Shown piece by piece: positions 34,755-43,207 of a stretch of 64,000 nucleotides of DNA. Origin of the DNA: Lewinellaceae bacterium (GTDB taxonomy: Bacteria; Bacteroidota; Bacteroidia; Chitinophagales; Saprospiraceae); the NCBI GenBank assembly GCA_016716135.1, contig JADJWX010000002.1:744001-808000 (forward strand). The letters run 5' to 3'. The position numbers and the translations under genes were made by a program. Below the pieces are notes generated by a model. The model worked only from the letters and a program-made list of their open reading frames with translations, did not search any database and was not told the DNA's origin. Each line of letters starts with the position of its first letter. Position 1 is the first letter of the stretch.

Positions 34755-35492
34755 TCAAGGGATCGCGAAAAGGAAATTCCAGTCTTTGTCGAACACCAGG
34801 ATATGGCGGCCGTCGCCGTCGATCAGGCCGATCACAATCCGGTCGCCGCGGCGGCAAATGCGCTTCACCTCGGCATCCGGGAGCCGCAAATCGATCAATG
34901 CCTGTACATCGGCAGGCAAATCCACCACATCGGCAGGTACACAGGGGCGGCAGTCGAACCAGTGTTGTGCCGAAATTTCATGCACCCCATCGGGCGAGAA
35001 CACCAGGATAATGTGGCCGCTGATCAGCACGATGACCCGGCCACCTTTTTGCTTGGCGCGCAGAATTTGTGCATCCGGATAATTCGTGGAAATGTAGTTC
35101 ACAATTTCCGGGCGCAGGTCAGCCACAGGGATCGGCATGCCGCCCAGCAAGCGGCCGCAAGGGCCCAGGCGGTCGTTCAGGCGGTGGGCCAGTACGCGGC
35201 GGTTGAGGTTGAAGAAGGTGCGGTCGTCGCTGGCGAGCGTAACTTCATACCCTTTGCCGTCGGCGAAATACGCGGTTTCGATGTAGGTTTCGAAATAGGC
35301 TTCTTCGAGGTATTTGAGGATCTCAGCAGGCAGGGTCGAAGGGTCGATTTCCTGTTTGTTGCGGTCGTCAGCGATAGCCGTGGCGAGGGCCTCATCGTCG
35401 AGTTGCTGAAAATCCGTGATGGCGTCTTTTGCACAGCCAACCAACAGGATGGCCAAAAAACCGCCGAGCAGATACGAGATGCGTTTTTTCAT
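34755..35492 (-). CDS. Lipoprotein with PepSY-like (BLIP-like) repeats
   Basis: 245 residues. The start MKKRISYLLGGFLAILLVGCAK is a lipoprotein signal with the lipobox LLVGC. Repeated units of the pattern DLPAEILKYLEEAYFETYIETAYF..GKGYEVTL, then DLRPEIVNYISTNYPDAQILRAKQKGG, then DLPADVQALIDLRLPDAEVKRICR, resemble the PepSY-like putative inhibitor family found in Bacteroidota periplasms. Such proteins are usually accessory or sensory. It lies 84 bases downstream of the frameshifted anti-sigma/barrel gene, across a heptamer tandem repeat, and 31 bases upstream of the next lipoprotein gene. Confidence 0.75.
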   Translation of the reverse strand: MKKRISYLLGGFLAILLVGCAKDAITDFQQLDDEALATAIADDRNKQEIDPSTLPAEILKYLEEAYFETYIETAYFADGKGYEVTLASDDRTFFNLNRRVLAHRLNDRLGPCGRLLGGMPIPVADLRPEIVNYISTNYPDAQILRAKQKGGRVIVLISGHIILVFSPDGVHEISAQHWFDCRPCVPADVVDLPADVQALIDLRLPDAEVKRICRRGDRIVIGLIDGDGRHILVFDKDWNFLFAIP

Positions 35493-35508
35493 GTGTTTGT
35501 GTTTAATT

Positions 35509-35561
35509 GATTTACGATTTACGATTTACGATTTACGATTTACGATTTACGATTTACGATT
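35509..35561. repeat. Heptamer tandem repeat GATTTAC x7
   Basis: Seven perfect copies of GATTTAC (35509-35557) followed by a partial GATT. It is located 16 bases upstream of the lipoprotein start codon (minus strand) and 16 bases after the end of the anti-sigma/barrel gene, so it is between two codirectional genes and could alter the leader of the second by slippage. Confidence 0.95.
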
Positions 35562-35576
35562 GTGAAACCTGTTGGT

Positions 35577-37090
35577 TTAGTTGAAGTTATAGTTCAATCC
35601 GAGTTGGAGCCCGCCGGATATTGCGAAGGATTTCAGCGCGTTGTTGCGGTTTATGGAACTGATTCCGTAGCGCAGTTGCGGCGAAAGTTGCAGTGCCCAC
35701 CGGGGCGCAAGCCGGTATTGCAGGCCGGCGCCAAACTGGGCGTCCAGCATCACCGGGGCCAGGCCATCGGGGCGGTGTTGAACCCGGGCGCTGATATCGC
35801 GTACACCGGGGCGATTGGCGCGGGCGGCGGTGAGGCTGAGCTCATAGCCCGTTTTCAGGTTGATGCCCAACCCGGCGCCCAGGCTCCATTGCCAGGGGCC
35901 AGTCCCGGTTTGGTAGCGCAGCAGCAGCGGGACGCGCAGGAAATTGACCTGTTCGCTGGTGCGCAACATAATTTCCACATTGGCCTGATCGAGGATGGGG
36001 CGGCTGGGCTCCCTGGCCATATCCATCCGCATGTCTACTTCGCCGAAAGAGGTTTGAATCACCTGGTCGGTGGAGTTTTGGTAGAGGTACCGGTTAAGGT
36101 TGAATTTTTCGCGGTCGGTCCGGTATTGAAAGTGGATCAGGCGTTCGGCTTTCAGTTGGATGCTGCTGTGTTGCAGGCCGGTTTCGAAGGCCCAATGGGC
36201 GTTCAGGTTGCGGCCAAACTGTATGCCATGCTGCCAGGTCCAGGCGCCACTTTCCGTACCGTTCAGTGCTTGCCCGGCCTGCGTTTGCAGGTTGCGGGAG
36301 GTGAAAAACATCCCTGAAACGACGCTGGCGTACCATCCGGCTTTACCCGGCTTTTCGGTTTTTTCAACCGGTGTGATCAAAAAAATGGGCTCGGGGTGAA
36401 ATGTCCGTTGCCGTGGTGGCAGCGGCGCCAAAGTTGCCGGGGGCAGTTTGGTCAACAGCGCCGGGATTTTCAGACCGGCAACTTTTTGATTTTCGGACCC
36501 TTCTGCGGTTGTTTCGGCATGTTGTTCCCGGGGCTGCTGTGGCCTGTTTTCGGCAGGCAGCTGATCGGGCGTTTTTGGGGCGCTTCCGGAAGCTTGGGCG
36601 GCAGCCGGAAGCGGTGTTGTGTTTACCGGCGTTGTTGGGGTAGTTGTTGTGTTTACCGGTTCCGGAACCTGGATTTCGGTTTCATGGGCATGGTCGGTTG
36701 CTTTTGTTTTTGTACCGGAAATGCCGGTTGTTTTTGTTGTGTCCGGATTTTTTACATCAGCCGCCGTTGCACGCGCTGTTTTTCTGAAAAAACCGGGTCC
36801 GACAGGGTGTTTGTTTTTTGTTTGGTCATTGGCTGCCGGGCGACTGTTTCGGTTATCGGGTGTGGTTGTGCCGGTTGGAATTGCCAAAATCCGATGCCGC
36901 CGAGCAAGCCTGCCAACAGCCCAAACCACAGGAGCAGGAAAAACCGGCGCCGTTTTTTGCGCGCATCCAGCCCGGTCCGTAGCCCGGTCCAAACCGCTTC
37001 CGGGGGCGTGTCCCAGCCATCAGGCGCCGGGGCTTCTGCTTGTTCGCGGAGCCAGCGGTCGAGTTCGTTATCGTTGAATTTATCTTCCAT
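35577..37090 (-). pseudogene. Anti-sigma-like/outer-membrane barrel fusion with a -1 frameshift
   Basis: Reading leftward from an ATG at 37090: a cytoplasmic N-terminus (MEDKFNDNELDRWLREQAE ... PPEAVWTGL), a basic stop-transfer KKRRRF and one membrane helix at residues 50-69, then the frame stops at 36752. After the homopolymers at 36787-36792 and 36779-36783 the -1 frame continues (TARATAADVKNPDTT ...) with a Pro/Thr-rich linker of about 150 residues and a C-terminal barrel (about residues 250-504; GWYASVVSGMFFTS, WQHGIQFGRNLNAHWAFETGLQHSS, ISGGLQLGLNYNFN). Restored length 504 residues. If translated as one chain it would span both membranes. It follows the ECF sigma gene (gap 87 bases). Frameshift may be a real lesion or an under-called homopolymer. 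Confidence 0.7.
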
Positions 37091-37146
37091 GATCGTAGTT
37101 AGGTCATTTTGGTCATTGGGGTCATTAGTGGTCATTATTTTTAAAT

Positions 37147-37181
37147 TCATCACTCATCACTCATCACTCATCACTCATCAC
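37147..37181. repeat. Heptamer tandem repeat TCATCAC x5
   Basis: Five perfect copies of TCATCAC; the last overlaps the TGA stop codon of the sigma-factor gene on the minus strand. AATGACC-type repeats (four near-copies) occupy about 37100-37135 just beyond, so the entire 87-base gap between the sigma factor and the anti-sigma gene is built from short repeats. Confidence 0.92.
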
Positions 37182-37726
37182 TTTTTTTGTTCCAGCATTT
37201 TTCGGAGCAGGGTTCGGGCTTTGCTGAGTTGGCTTCGGGAGGTGCCGACGCTGATGTTCAGCAGTCCGGCGATTTCCTCATGGTTGTAGCCTTCAATTGC
37301 GTACAGGTTTAGCACGGTGCGATAGCCTGTGGGGAGTTGCTGGAGTAGTTGCACGACCAGGATGGATTCGTTGGACAAGTCCATGTGGTCGTGGTGTCCG
37401 TTACTGCTTGGTTCGGCGAGGAACAAATCGTCGGGTAAATCTGCCATTTCGAAGGCCCGGCGGTTGCGCAGCCAACGCAGGGCTGCCCGAACCACGACCC
37501 GCCGGATCCACCCTTCCAGGCTGCCGGTTTCCCGGTAATCTTTCAGATCGGTAAAAACCCGCATGAATCCCTCCTGGAGCATGTCCTCCGCTTCGGCACG
37601 GTTGGCGGCGTAGCGCATGCACACCCGGAACATCGGCGCACTGAACCGGCGGTAGAGCGCCTCCTCGCTAGCCGGATTGCCGCGCAATACGCCTTTTACG
37701 AGTTCAATGTCTGAATGATCATGCAT
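37178..37726 (-). CDS. ECF RNA polymerase sigma factor
   Basis: 182 residues, the usual size. Region 2 is YRRFSAPMFRVCMRYAANRAEAEDMLQEGFMRVF (about residues 25-60) with the DMLQE core-binding part; region 4 is LPTGYRTVLNLYAIEGYNHEEIAGLLNISVGTSRSQLSKARTLL (about 130-175) with the helix-turn-helix. An acidic, His-rich linker (EPSSNGHHDHMD) joins them. It directs transcription of an envelope regulon, probably under control of the adjacent anti-sigma-like protein at 35577-37090. Divergent from the AlkC gene; a 200-base spacer with CATTCACT repeats lies between them. Confidence 0.93.
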   Translation of the reverse strand: MHDHSDIELVKGVLRGNPASEEALYRRFSAPMFRVCMRYAANRAEAEDMLQEGFMRVFTDLKDYRETGSLEGWIRRVVVRAALRWLRNRRAFEMADLPDDLFLAEPSSNGHHDHMDLSNESILVVQLLQQLPTGYRTVLNLYAIEGYNHEEIAGLLNISVGTSRSQLSKARTLLRKMLEQKK

Positions 37727-37933
37727 GATACCGGTTGGGATAGTTTTTACCGTTTTGATTACTACTCCGTGCCCGCGTTTTCCATACTGCGCATTTGTTA
37801 AGGGACAGCGGTTTTTAAAACGTTGCCTGCGGGAAAAGTTTTTTTAAAAAAATTTGCAGCTTCAGGTAAAGTTAACGGTCTTGCCATTCACGCATTCACT
37901 CATTCACTCATTGTTTCATTGCCTCATTGAAAA

Positions 37934-39037
37934 ATGCCTGAGCCATTAAAAAATCTTTTTTCCGAGTCCTTGCTTTCGGGCTTCGCCCAAAACTTGTGCA
38001 GGGTGCTGCCGGCCTTTGACCGGACTGTTTTTTTAACCCGGGTTTTCGACAAAAACTGGGAACAGCGCGAACTCAAGCAACGCATGCGGCACATTGCCGA
38101 ATCCCTGGGTGCAACCTTGCCGCCGCAGTACCCCGATGCCGTGCAAACGCTGGTTGAAACGGTGGAAATGCTGATTGGCGAACAGGGTGAAAAAATGGCC
38201 TTCGAGTATTGTTTTTTGCCCGACTTCGTGGAAGTATTTGGTCTGGAACACCCGGAGCTGTCTATTCCAGCCCTGGAAACGCTGACCCGCTGGAGCAGCG
38301 CCGAGTTTGCGGTGCGGCCGTTTTTGCTGCGTTATCCCGGGCGGATGTACCCGCAAATGCTGGCCTGGTCGGAGCATCCGAGCCCGATGGTGCGGCGCCT
38401 GGCCAGTGAGGGATTCCGGCCGCGCCTGCCCTGGGGTATGGGTGTGCCTGCGTTGAAACGCGACCCGGCGCCGGTTTTGCCGGTATTGGAAAAACTGAAA
38501 GCCGACCCTGCCGAAACGGTGCGCCGCTCGGTAGCCAACAACCTGAACGATATTTCCAAAGATCACCCTGAACTGGCGCTGGAACTTGCCCGCCGCTGGA
38601 AGGGCCGGCACGCCGACACCGATTGGGTGGTGCGGCATGCGCTGCGGGGCCTGCTGAAAAAAGGACATCCGGATGCCCTGGCTTTATTTGGCTTTGAGCA
38701 GGGCCTGGAGGGCGTCGTTGTTGAAAACCTGCGATGGCCACCCGAAGTAGGCATTGGCGGTAATTTTGAATTTTCTTTTATGGTGAAAAACACCGGCGCG
38801 CAGGCCCGGCAAATCCGGCTGGAATACGGGATCGACTATTTGACCGGTACAGGCAAGACCTCCCGGAAAGTGTTTAAAATTAAGGAGCTAATCCTTGAAG
38901 CGGGTGGGGTGGATACGATTCGCCGGCAACAACGTTTTACCGATTTTACCACCCGGAAGCATTACCCCGGGGAGCACCGGTTGCGTATTTTGGTAAATGG
39001 TGTGGAGCTGGGAGCTGAGCCGTTTGCGGTGCGCTAA
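37934..39037 (+). CDS. DNA alkylation repair glycosylase, AlkC type with Ig-like tail
   Basis: 367 residues. The N-terminal part (about 1-255) is HEAT-like helical: KNLFSESLLSGFAQNLCRVLP, FDKNWEQRELKQRMRHIAESL, AFEYCFLPDFVEVFGL, PFLLRYPGRMYPQMLAWSEHPSPMVRRLASEGFRPRLPWG (the basic DNA-contact block), VRRSVANNLNDISKDHPELAL. This is the AlkC/AlkD superfamily, which flips out or captures N-alkylated bases. The C-terminal 110 residues (VVENLRWPPEVGIGGNFEFSF ... LRILVNGVELG) look like an immunoglobulin-like fold, as seen in some AlkC proteins. Cytoplasmic. It stands alone on the plus strand, converging with a Uma2 nuclease gene 12 bases away. Confidence 0.83.
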   Translation: MPEPLKNLFSESLLSGFAQNLCRVLPAFDRTVFLTRVFDKNWEQRELKQRMRHIAESLGATLPPQYPDAVQTLVETVEMLIGEQGEKMAFEYCFLPDFVEVFGLEHPELSIPALETLTRWSSAEFAVRPFLLRYPGRMYPQMLAWSEHPSPMVRRLASEGFRPRLPWGMGVPALKRDPAPVLPVLEKLKADPAETVRRSVANNLNDISKDHPELALELARRWKGRHADTDWVVRHALRGLLKKGHPDALALFGFEQGLEGVVVENLRWPPEVGIGGNFEFSFMVKNTGAQARQIRLEYGIDYLTGTGKTSRKVFKIKELILEAGGVDTIRRQQRFTDFTTRKHYPGEHRLRILVNGVELGAEPFAVR

Positions 39038-39048
39038 CCGGAGCGGTT

Positions 39049-39672
39049 TTATTCCAGCACAATCCCCTCTTTTTCAATAAACTCAGCCAGGTTGAACTGC
39101 ACACCATCGAGAATTTCAAGGGTGCTGGTCCAGTCGGTGATGATCCAGTCTTCGTTCGGGGTGGCGACCATTACTTTTTGGGTGGTGGTAAATATCCAGA
39201 TCACTTTTTCGGTTCCGAAATCCAGGGTTTGCTGGGTTTTTTGTTGTACGAATTGCTCGGCGGGGAAGTTGTCGCCGTATTCCACGGCGGTGTCGATTTC
39301 GATAACGACTTTGGCCGGTACGTCGGCATACCGGTTGGAAACCTTGGCAGGCGGCAATTTGCTTTTTTCAATGATCACCAGATCGTGCGAAGCGTTTTGG
39401 CGGTGCGCGAGGTGGGAGCCAACTTCGCCGGTCAAAATCCAGTATTTTTTGAGGTCGAGTTGGTTACCCAGCAACAGGTGAAGCCAATTTTTTAAAATGG
39501 CCTGAAACATACCGTCTGCCATAATTTCTTCCGGGGCTTTAGTTTTATTGAGCACATCCCGGTATCCTTTGTAGTACACGGGAATTCCATTCACCCATTC
39601 CTTGATCAGATAGGACGGTACCTTGCGTTTCCGCGTTTTTTTCTCGACTTGCGCTTCGGCTGTAGACGGCAT
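39049..39672 (-). CDS. Uma2 family (DUF820) PD-(D/E)XK endonuclease-like protein
   Basis: 207 residues. The characteristic core is RYADVPAKVVIEIDTAVEYGDNF (strand with IEI/D ligands), preceded by HDLVIIEKSKLP (the D of PD region) and followed by KTQQTLDFGTEKVIWIFTTTQKVMVA. Family members have a restriction-endonuclease fold and are very abundant in Bacteroidota and cyanobacteria; a cellular role is not established. It is transcribed in the same direction as the methyltransferase-like gene at 39746, 73 bases upstream. Convergent with AlkC. Confidence 0.82.
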   Translation of the reverse strand: MPSTAEAQVEKKTRKRKVPSYLIKEWVNGIPVYYKGYRDVLNKTKAPEEIMADGMFQAILKNWLHLLLGNQLDLKKYWILTGEVGSHLAHRQNASHDLVIIEKSKLPPAKVSNRYADVPAKVVIEIDTAVEYGDNFPAEQFVQQKTQQTLDFGTEKVIWIFTTTQKVMVATPNEDWIITDWTSTLEILDGVQFNLAEFIEKEGIVLE

Positions 39673-39745
39673 GGGTTGGATATTTTTACAAAAATAAGGC
39701 TAAACTGTCAAAAACGGTTCGCGTACACAGCTCAAGTTGCGGCCA

Positions 39746-40666
39746 TTAAAAAATTAGCCCGGGCAAAAAACGCGGCACCCGCCGCTGATATTCCGCATAG
39801 GCCGGGTATTTCCCTGCCGAAATTTTTTCGCTGAAATCTGAACTGCCTAAAAACAGCAACATCAGCAAAACGGCGCCCGCCAGCGACCAGTTGAGCCAGC
39901 GCCCGGTAGCCGCCACGCTGAACAGGTAGAAGCTGAGCCAGGTTGCCTGTTCGGCGGCGTAGTTGGGATGGCGTACCCGGCTCCACAAACCGCTGCTGCA
40001 AAAACCTGCGGCATATTCGCCGGTAAGCGTGGCGCCGGATGTGCGCAGCCGTTTTTTTTCCTGTTGAAAATTCCATTGTTGTTGATCCGCGATGGTTTCC
40101 ATGCCGATAAATCCAAGCATCAGCAGGGCCGCTGTGGCATCCAGCCAGTTTAAGGGCCGGCTTTGTCCCTGCCAGGCCACAACGATGGGTAAGGTGAACA
40201 GCAGGATCAGGGTATTTTGGTACAGTGAAATAAAAAACAGGTTGAAGGCGGCCCAGGATAGCCGGTTGCGCAGCAAGGGGTTTTCGCGCAAAATACCCCA
40301 ACGGTAGTCTTCTTCACCTTTCCAGGGAATCCAGTGGTAGCCGCCGCGCCTGGCGAAATTGTAGGTTAGCCGCAATCCCCACAAAGTGACTAAGGCTGCC
40401 ATCAAGGTGACACGGGCACCAAATCCGGCTTCAGCAGCCACGTACCAGACATAGCCGATCGGCAGCAGGCTCCAGAGTTTGTCAACCTGGCTGTAGTTGC
40501 GTGTGCTTTCGCTTACCACAAAACAGAGCAAGGCAACAGCAAGCATTCCGGTTAGCAGGTTTTTGACGGTTGCCCATTGTTCCGGGCTTAGGGGTTGATC
40601 GTACCAAACGGCCAGGAAGGGCAGGGCGATCAGGGTAGCGAGGAGCAGGAGAATTGTTTTTAGCAT
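39746..40666 (-). CDS. DUF1295 family membrane protein (steroid-reductase/methyltransferase-like)
   Basis: 306 residues from the ATG at 40666 (in-frame upstream codons are antisense to gamma-glutamyltransferase and rejected). Six to seven membrane helices (TILLLLATLIALPFLAVWY, GMLAVALLCFVV, MAALVTLWGLRLTYNF, LLFTLPIVVAW, FYLFSVAATGRWLNWSLAGAVLLMLLF). The C-terminal SGLWSRVRHPNYAAEQATW motif, with R-HPNY, is shared by DUF1295 and isoprenylcysteine-carboxyl-methyltransferase families and binds a cofactor. It probably reduces or methylates a lipid or sterol-like substrate. It follows ggt on the same strand by 71 bases, which contain a half palindrome. Confidence 0.85.
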   Translation of the reverse strand: MLKTILLLLATLIALPFLAVWYDQPLSPEQWATVKNLLTGMLAVALLCFVVSESTRNYSQVDKLWSLLPIGYVWYVAAEAGFGARVTLMAALVTLWGLRLTYNFARRGGYHWIPWKGEEDYRWGILRENPLLRNRLSWAAFNLFFISLYQNTLILLFTLPIVVAWQGQSRPLNWLDATAALLMLGFIGMETIADQQQWNFQQEKKRLRTSGATLTGEYAAGFCSSGLWSRVRHPNYAAEQATWLSFYLFSVAATGRWLNWSLAGAVLLMLLFLGSSDFSEKISAGKYPAYAEYQRRVPRFLPGLIF

Positions 40667-40737
40667 GGCGTTATCGTTGAGGCCCTCAGGTTGGATTAGC
40701 GGGCAAAATATGCAAATTCGACCTGACAGGTTTTGGG

Positions 40738-42435
40738 TTAATACCCGATAGCACAACCATCTTTCCGGCTTTCGCTGGCGCCAAAATATACCCGCCGCGC
40801 CGGATCCCAACGGATCGCCTGGTAGCCGCCGTAGCCACCCATGCCGAAACCTACCTGATGGCCCATTTGCATGAGTTGCCGGACAACGTCGTAGTCGATC
40901 CCGCTTTCGAGCAGAATGCGGCCGCGCTCGCTGTTTGCGCCGGTCGCTGCGCCGGTCGGGTCGCTGTTGCCACCGGCATAGTCGATGCGTGGGGCGTCGC
41001 CGGCTTCCTGCACATTCATGCCGAAGTCGATGATGTTCTGGATAATTTGCACATGCCCAAGGGGTTGAAAGTCGCCGCCCATCACCCCGAAGCAAAGAAA
41101 AGGCTCGCCGTCTTTCGTTACGAATGCCGGGATGATGGTATGGAACGGGCGTTTCCCGGGGGCGAAAACATTGGCGTGGGCAGGATCGAGGCTGAACAAT
41201 TCGCCGCGGTCCTGCAGCATAAATCCGAGCCCCGGCGGCACCATGCCGCTGCCCATCCCGCGGTAATTGCTTTGGATCAGGCTGATCATGTTGCCGGCCT
41301 TGTCGGCAACGGTCATGTAAATGGTGTTGTCGGGTAGAGGAATGCCGGCAGATACCTTGGTGCCGGCCCGGTCGGGATTGATCAACTGGCGACGCTTGTC
41401 GGCGTAATCCTTGCGCAGTAATTGCTCTACCGGCACATTGCTGAATGCCGGATCGGCGTAGTATCGGGCGCGGTCTTCGTAAACGAGCCGTTTGGTTTCG
41501 GAGAACAAATGGATGTAACGTGCCGTACCGTGTTCCTGGGGTTTAAATTCAAATCCTTCGAGGATATTCAGCATTTGCAGGGCGGCGATTCCCTGGCCGT
41601 TGGGCGGCAGTTCCCAGACGTCGTAGCCGCGGTAGTTGACGCTGACTGGCTCTACCCATTCACTTTGATGGGCAGCAAGGTCTTCGGTGCTCAAAAAACC
41701 GCCTTGTTCCTGGATAAACTGCGCAATTGTTTGCCCGATAGGGCCTTTGTAATACGCATCGCGGCCTTTTTCAGCCAGCAGGCGGTAGGTTTTGGCCAGA
41801 CCGGGATTGCGGAAAATGTCGCCTTTCTCGGGGGCTTTGCCACCCGGCATGTAGGTGCTTTTGAAGTTGGGATAATCGTTGAACCGGCGGGCGCTCAGTT
41901 GGAGGTAGTAGGCAATCAGTTCCGTGACCGGGAAGCCGGTTTCGGCGTAATTGGTGGCCGGTTGGAGCACCTCGGCCATGGGCAGTTTGCCGAAACGATT
42001 GTGCAGTTCGAACCAGCCGTCGACGGCGCCGGGCACCGTAACCGGCAGGGGGCCGTAGGCGGGGATACTGGTCAGGCCTTTTTCCTGGAAATAGGCTAAA
42101 CTGAGGTTTTTCGGACTGCGGCCGCTGGCATTCAGGCCGTAGAGTTTTTTTGTTTTGGCATCCCAAACGATGGCGAACAGATCGCCGCCGATCCCGCAAC
42201 CCGTAGGCTCCATCAGGCCCAGGCAGGCATTGGCGGCAATCGCCGCATCGATGGCCGTGCCGCCTTTTTTCAGGATGTCGATGGCTGCCTGGCTGGCCAG
42301 CGGGTGGCTGGTGCAGGCCATGCCGTTTTGGGCGATAACCTCGCTGCGGGTAGCCCAGGTGCGGCCGGTGATGCGGTCTTGGGCGTGCAGTGCGAAGCTG
42401 AAAAAAAGTGCGAAAACTAGTGCAGATCGTTGCAT
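40738..42435 (-). CDS. ggt: Gamma-glutamyltransferase
   Basis: 565 residues from the ATG at 42435, which opens a signal peptide (MQRSALVFALFFSFALHAQD). It is a proenzyme cleaved to two chains: GMACTSHPLASQAAIDILKKGGTAIDAAIA at the start of the heavy chain, NASGRSP, and the autocleavage site before Thr371 in PLPDNTIYMTVAD. Small-chain residues SNYRGMGSGMV and FGVMGGDFQP follow; the C-terminus is SRKDGCAIGY. The GG-D in place of GGS is seen in some bacterial forms. It degrades glutathione or gamma-glutamyl peptides in the periplasm. Between the LytR-type regulator and DUF1295 protein, all on the minus strand. Confidence 0.93.
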   Translation of the reverse strand: MQRSALVFALFFSFALHAQDRITGRTWATRSEVIAQNGMACTSHPLASQAAIDILKKGGTAIDAAIAANACLGLMEPTGCGIGGDLFAIVWDAKTKKLYGLNASGRSPKNLSLAYFQEKGLTSIPAYGPLPVTVPGAVDGWFELHNRFGKLPMAEVLQPATNYAETGFPVTELIAYYLQLSARRFNDYPNFKSTYMPGGKAPEKGDIFRNPGLAKTYRLLAEKGRDAYYKGPIGQTIAQFIQEQGGFLSTEDLAAHQSEWVEPVSVNYRGYDVWELPPNGQGIAALQMLNILEGFEFKPQEHGTARYIHLFSETKRLVYEDRARYYADPAFSNVPVEQLLRKDYADKRRQLINPDRAGTKVSAGIPLPDNTIYMTVADKAGNMISLIQSNYRGMGSGMVPPGLGFMLQDRGELFSLDPAHANVFAPGKRPFHTIIPAFVTKDGEPFLCFGVMGGDFQPLGHVQIIQNIIDFGMNVQEAGDAPRIDYAGGNSDPTGAATGANSERGRILLESGIDYDVVRQLMQMGHQVGFGMGGYGGYQAIRWDPARRVYFGASESRKDGCAIGY

Positions 42436-42472
42436 GGATGTGGCGTTGATGAGCGGGATAGGCAAACTTACA

Positions 42473-42485
42473 AACCTGTCAGGTT
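42473..42485. repeat. Minimal AACCTGTCAGGTT palindrome
   Basis: AACCTGTCAGGTT is a 13-base perfect palindrome in the 58-base gap between the regulator and ggt. A half copy (ACCTGACAGGTT, 40721-40732) lies just downstream of the ggt gene. It may be a remnant or minimal form of the larger family. Confidence 0.8.
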
Positions 42486-42493
42486 ATAGTTAT

Positions 42494-43207
42494 TCAAAAT
42501 ACCCGCCGAACCACCTCGTCCCGGTAATTCGCGCCGATCGGTAGTTTTTCTTTTCCGATATGAATCAGGTTCCCTTCCAGGGTGTCAATTTTATCAATCG
42601 CCACGATATAGGATTTGTGGATTCGGATGAAGCGTCCGGAGGGCAAAATGTCTTCCAGGTTTTTCAGGGAATTGAGTGAAAGCAGTCGTCCTGCAGGTGT
42701 GTGAAACGCCACGTATTCGCGCATGCTTTGGATGTACTGGATATCGTCCAGTTTGACCCGGTGCACCTTGTGATCGGCTTTAACCAGGATATGATCTTTT
42801 TCGGCGTTAGCCGTATCGGCGGTGGCTCCATTGGCATTGTTGCGGGCCTGGTGCAGGGCGATGGCTTTGTTGACCGCCTGTACGAAACGCTCGAAGGAAA
42901 ATGGTTTGAGCAGGTAATCCGTCACATCCAGCGCATAACCTTCCAGGGCAAATTCGGCGTAGGCGGTTGTGAAAATAACCAGCGGTTTGACGGTCAGGGT
43001 GCGCAAAAATTCGATGCCGGTGAGTTCGGGCATTTGGATGTCGAGAAAAACCAGGTCCACGGGATGTTGCTGCAACGTGTTCATGGCCTCCAGCGGATTG
43101 GCACAGCTGGCCACCAGCTCAAGGCTGGGCAGTCGCCCGATAAACGTTTGCAGAAGCGTACGGGCGAGCTCCTCATCATCCACTATCAGGCATTTGATTG
43201 GTTTCAC
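42494..43207 (-). CDS. LytR/AlgR-type response regulator
   Basis: 237 residues. A receiver domain (about 1-120) with the DDEE pocket near residue 10, phosphoacceptor Asp56 in DLVFLDIQMPELTG and the K in LLKPFSFERFV; then a LytTR DNA-binding domain (about 135-237) with ADHKVHRVKLDDIQYIQSM, LEDILPSGRFIRIHKSYIVAIDKI and GANYRDEV. It is transcribed after, and overlaps by 4 bases (ATGA type), the sensor kinase at 43204-44259, so the two form a pair. The target genes are not known; ggt is downstream on the same strand. Confidence 0.95.
   Translation of the reverse strand: MKPIKCLIVDDEELARTLLQTFIGRLPSLELVASCANPLEAMNTLQQHPVDLVFLDIQMPELTGIEFLRTLTVKPLVIFTTAYAEFALEGYALDVTDYLLKPFSFERFVQAVNKAIALHQARNNANGATADTANAEKDHILVKADHKVHRVKLDDIQYIQSMREYVAFHTPAGRLLSLNSLKNLEDILPSGRFIRIHKSYIVAIDKIDTLEGNLIHIGKEKLPIGANYRDEVVRRVF

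Noticed and set aside
36790..36992. N-terminal 70 residues of the long frame over the barrel (MDRATDRAG...)
   Set aside because: This part lies over the anti-sigma-like N-terminus in a different frame and has shadow composition; the coherent protein switches frame near 36780-36792.
35577..37090. Programmed frameshifting as the explanation of the anti-sigma/barrel join
   Set aside because: In the N-terminal frame the site reads GTT TTT TCA and GAA AAA CAG, neither of which is a proper X XXY YYZ heptamer; a missing base is simpler.
40667..41095. In-frame upstream extension of the DUF1295 gene
   Set aside because: It is antisense/other-frame to gamma-glutamyltransferase and consists of Arg-rich shadow sequence; the membrane protein starts cleanly at 40666.
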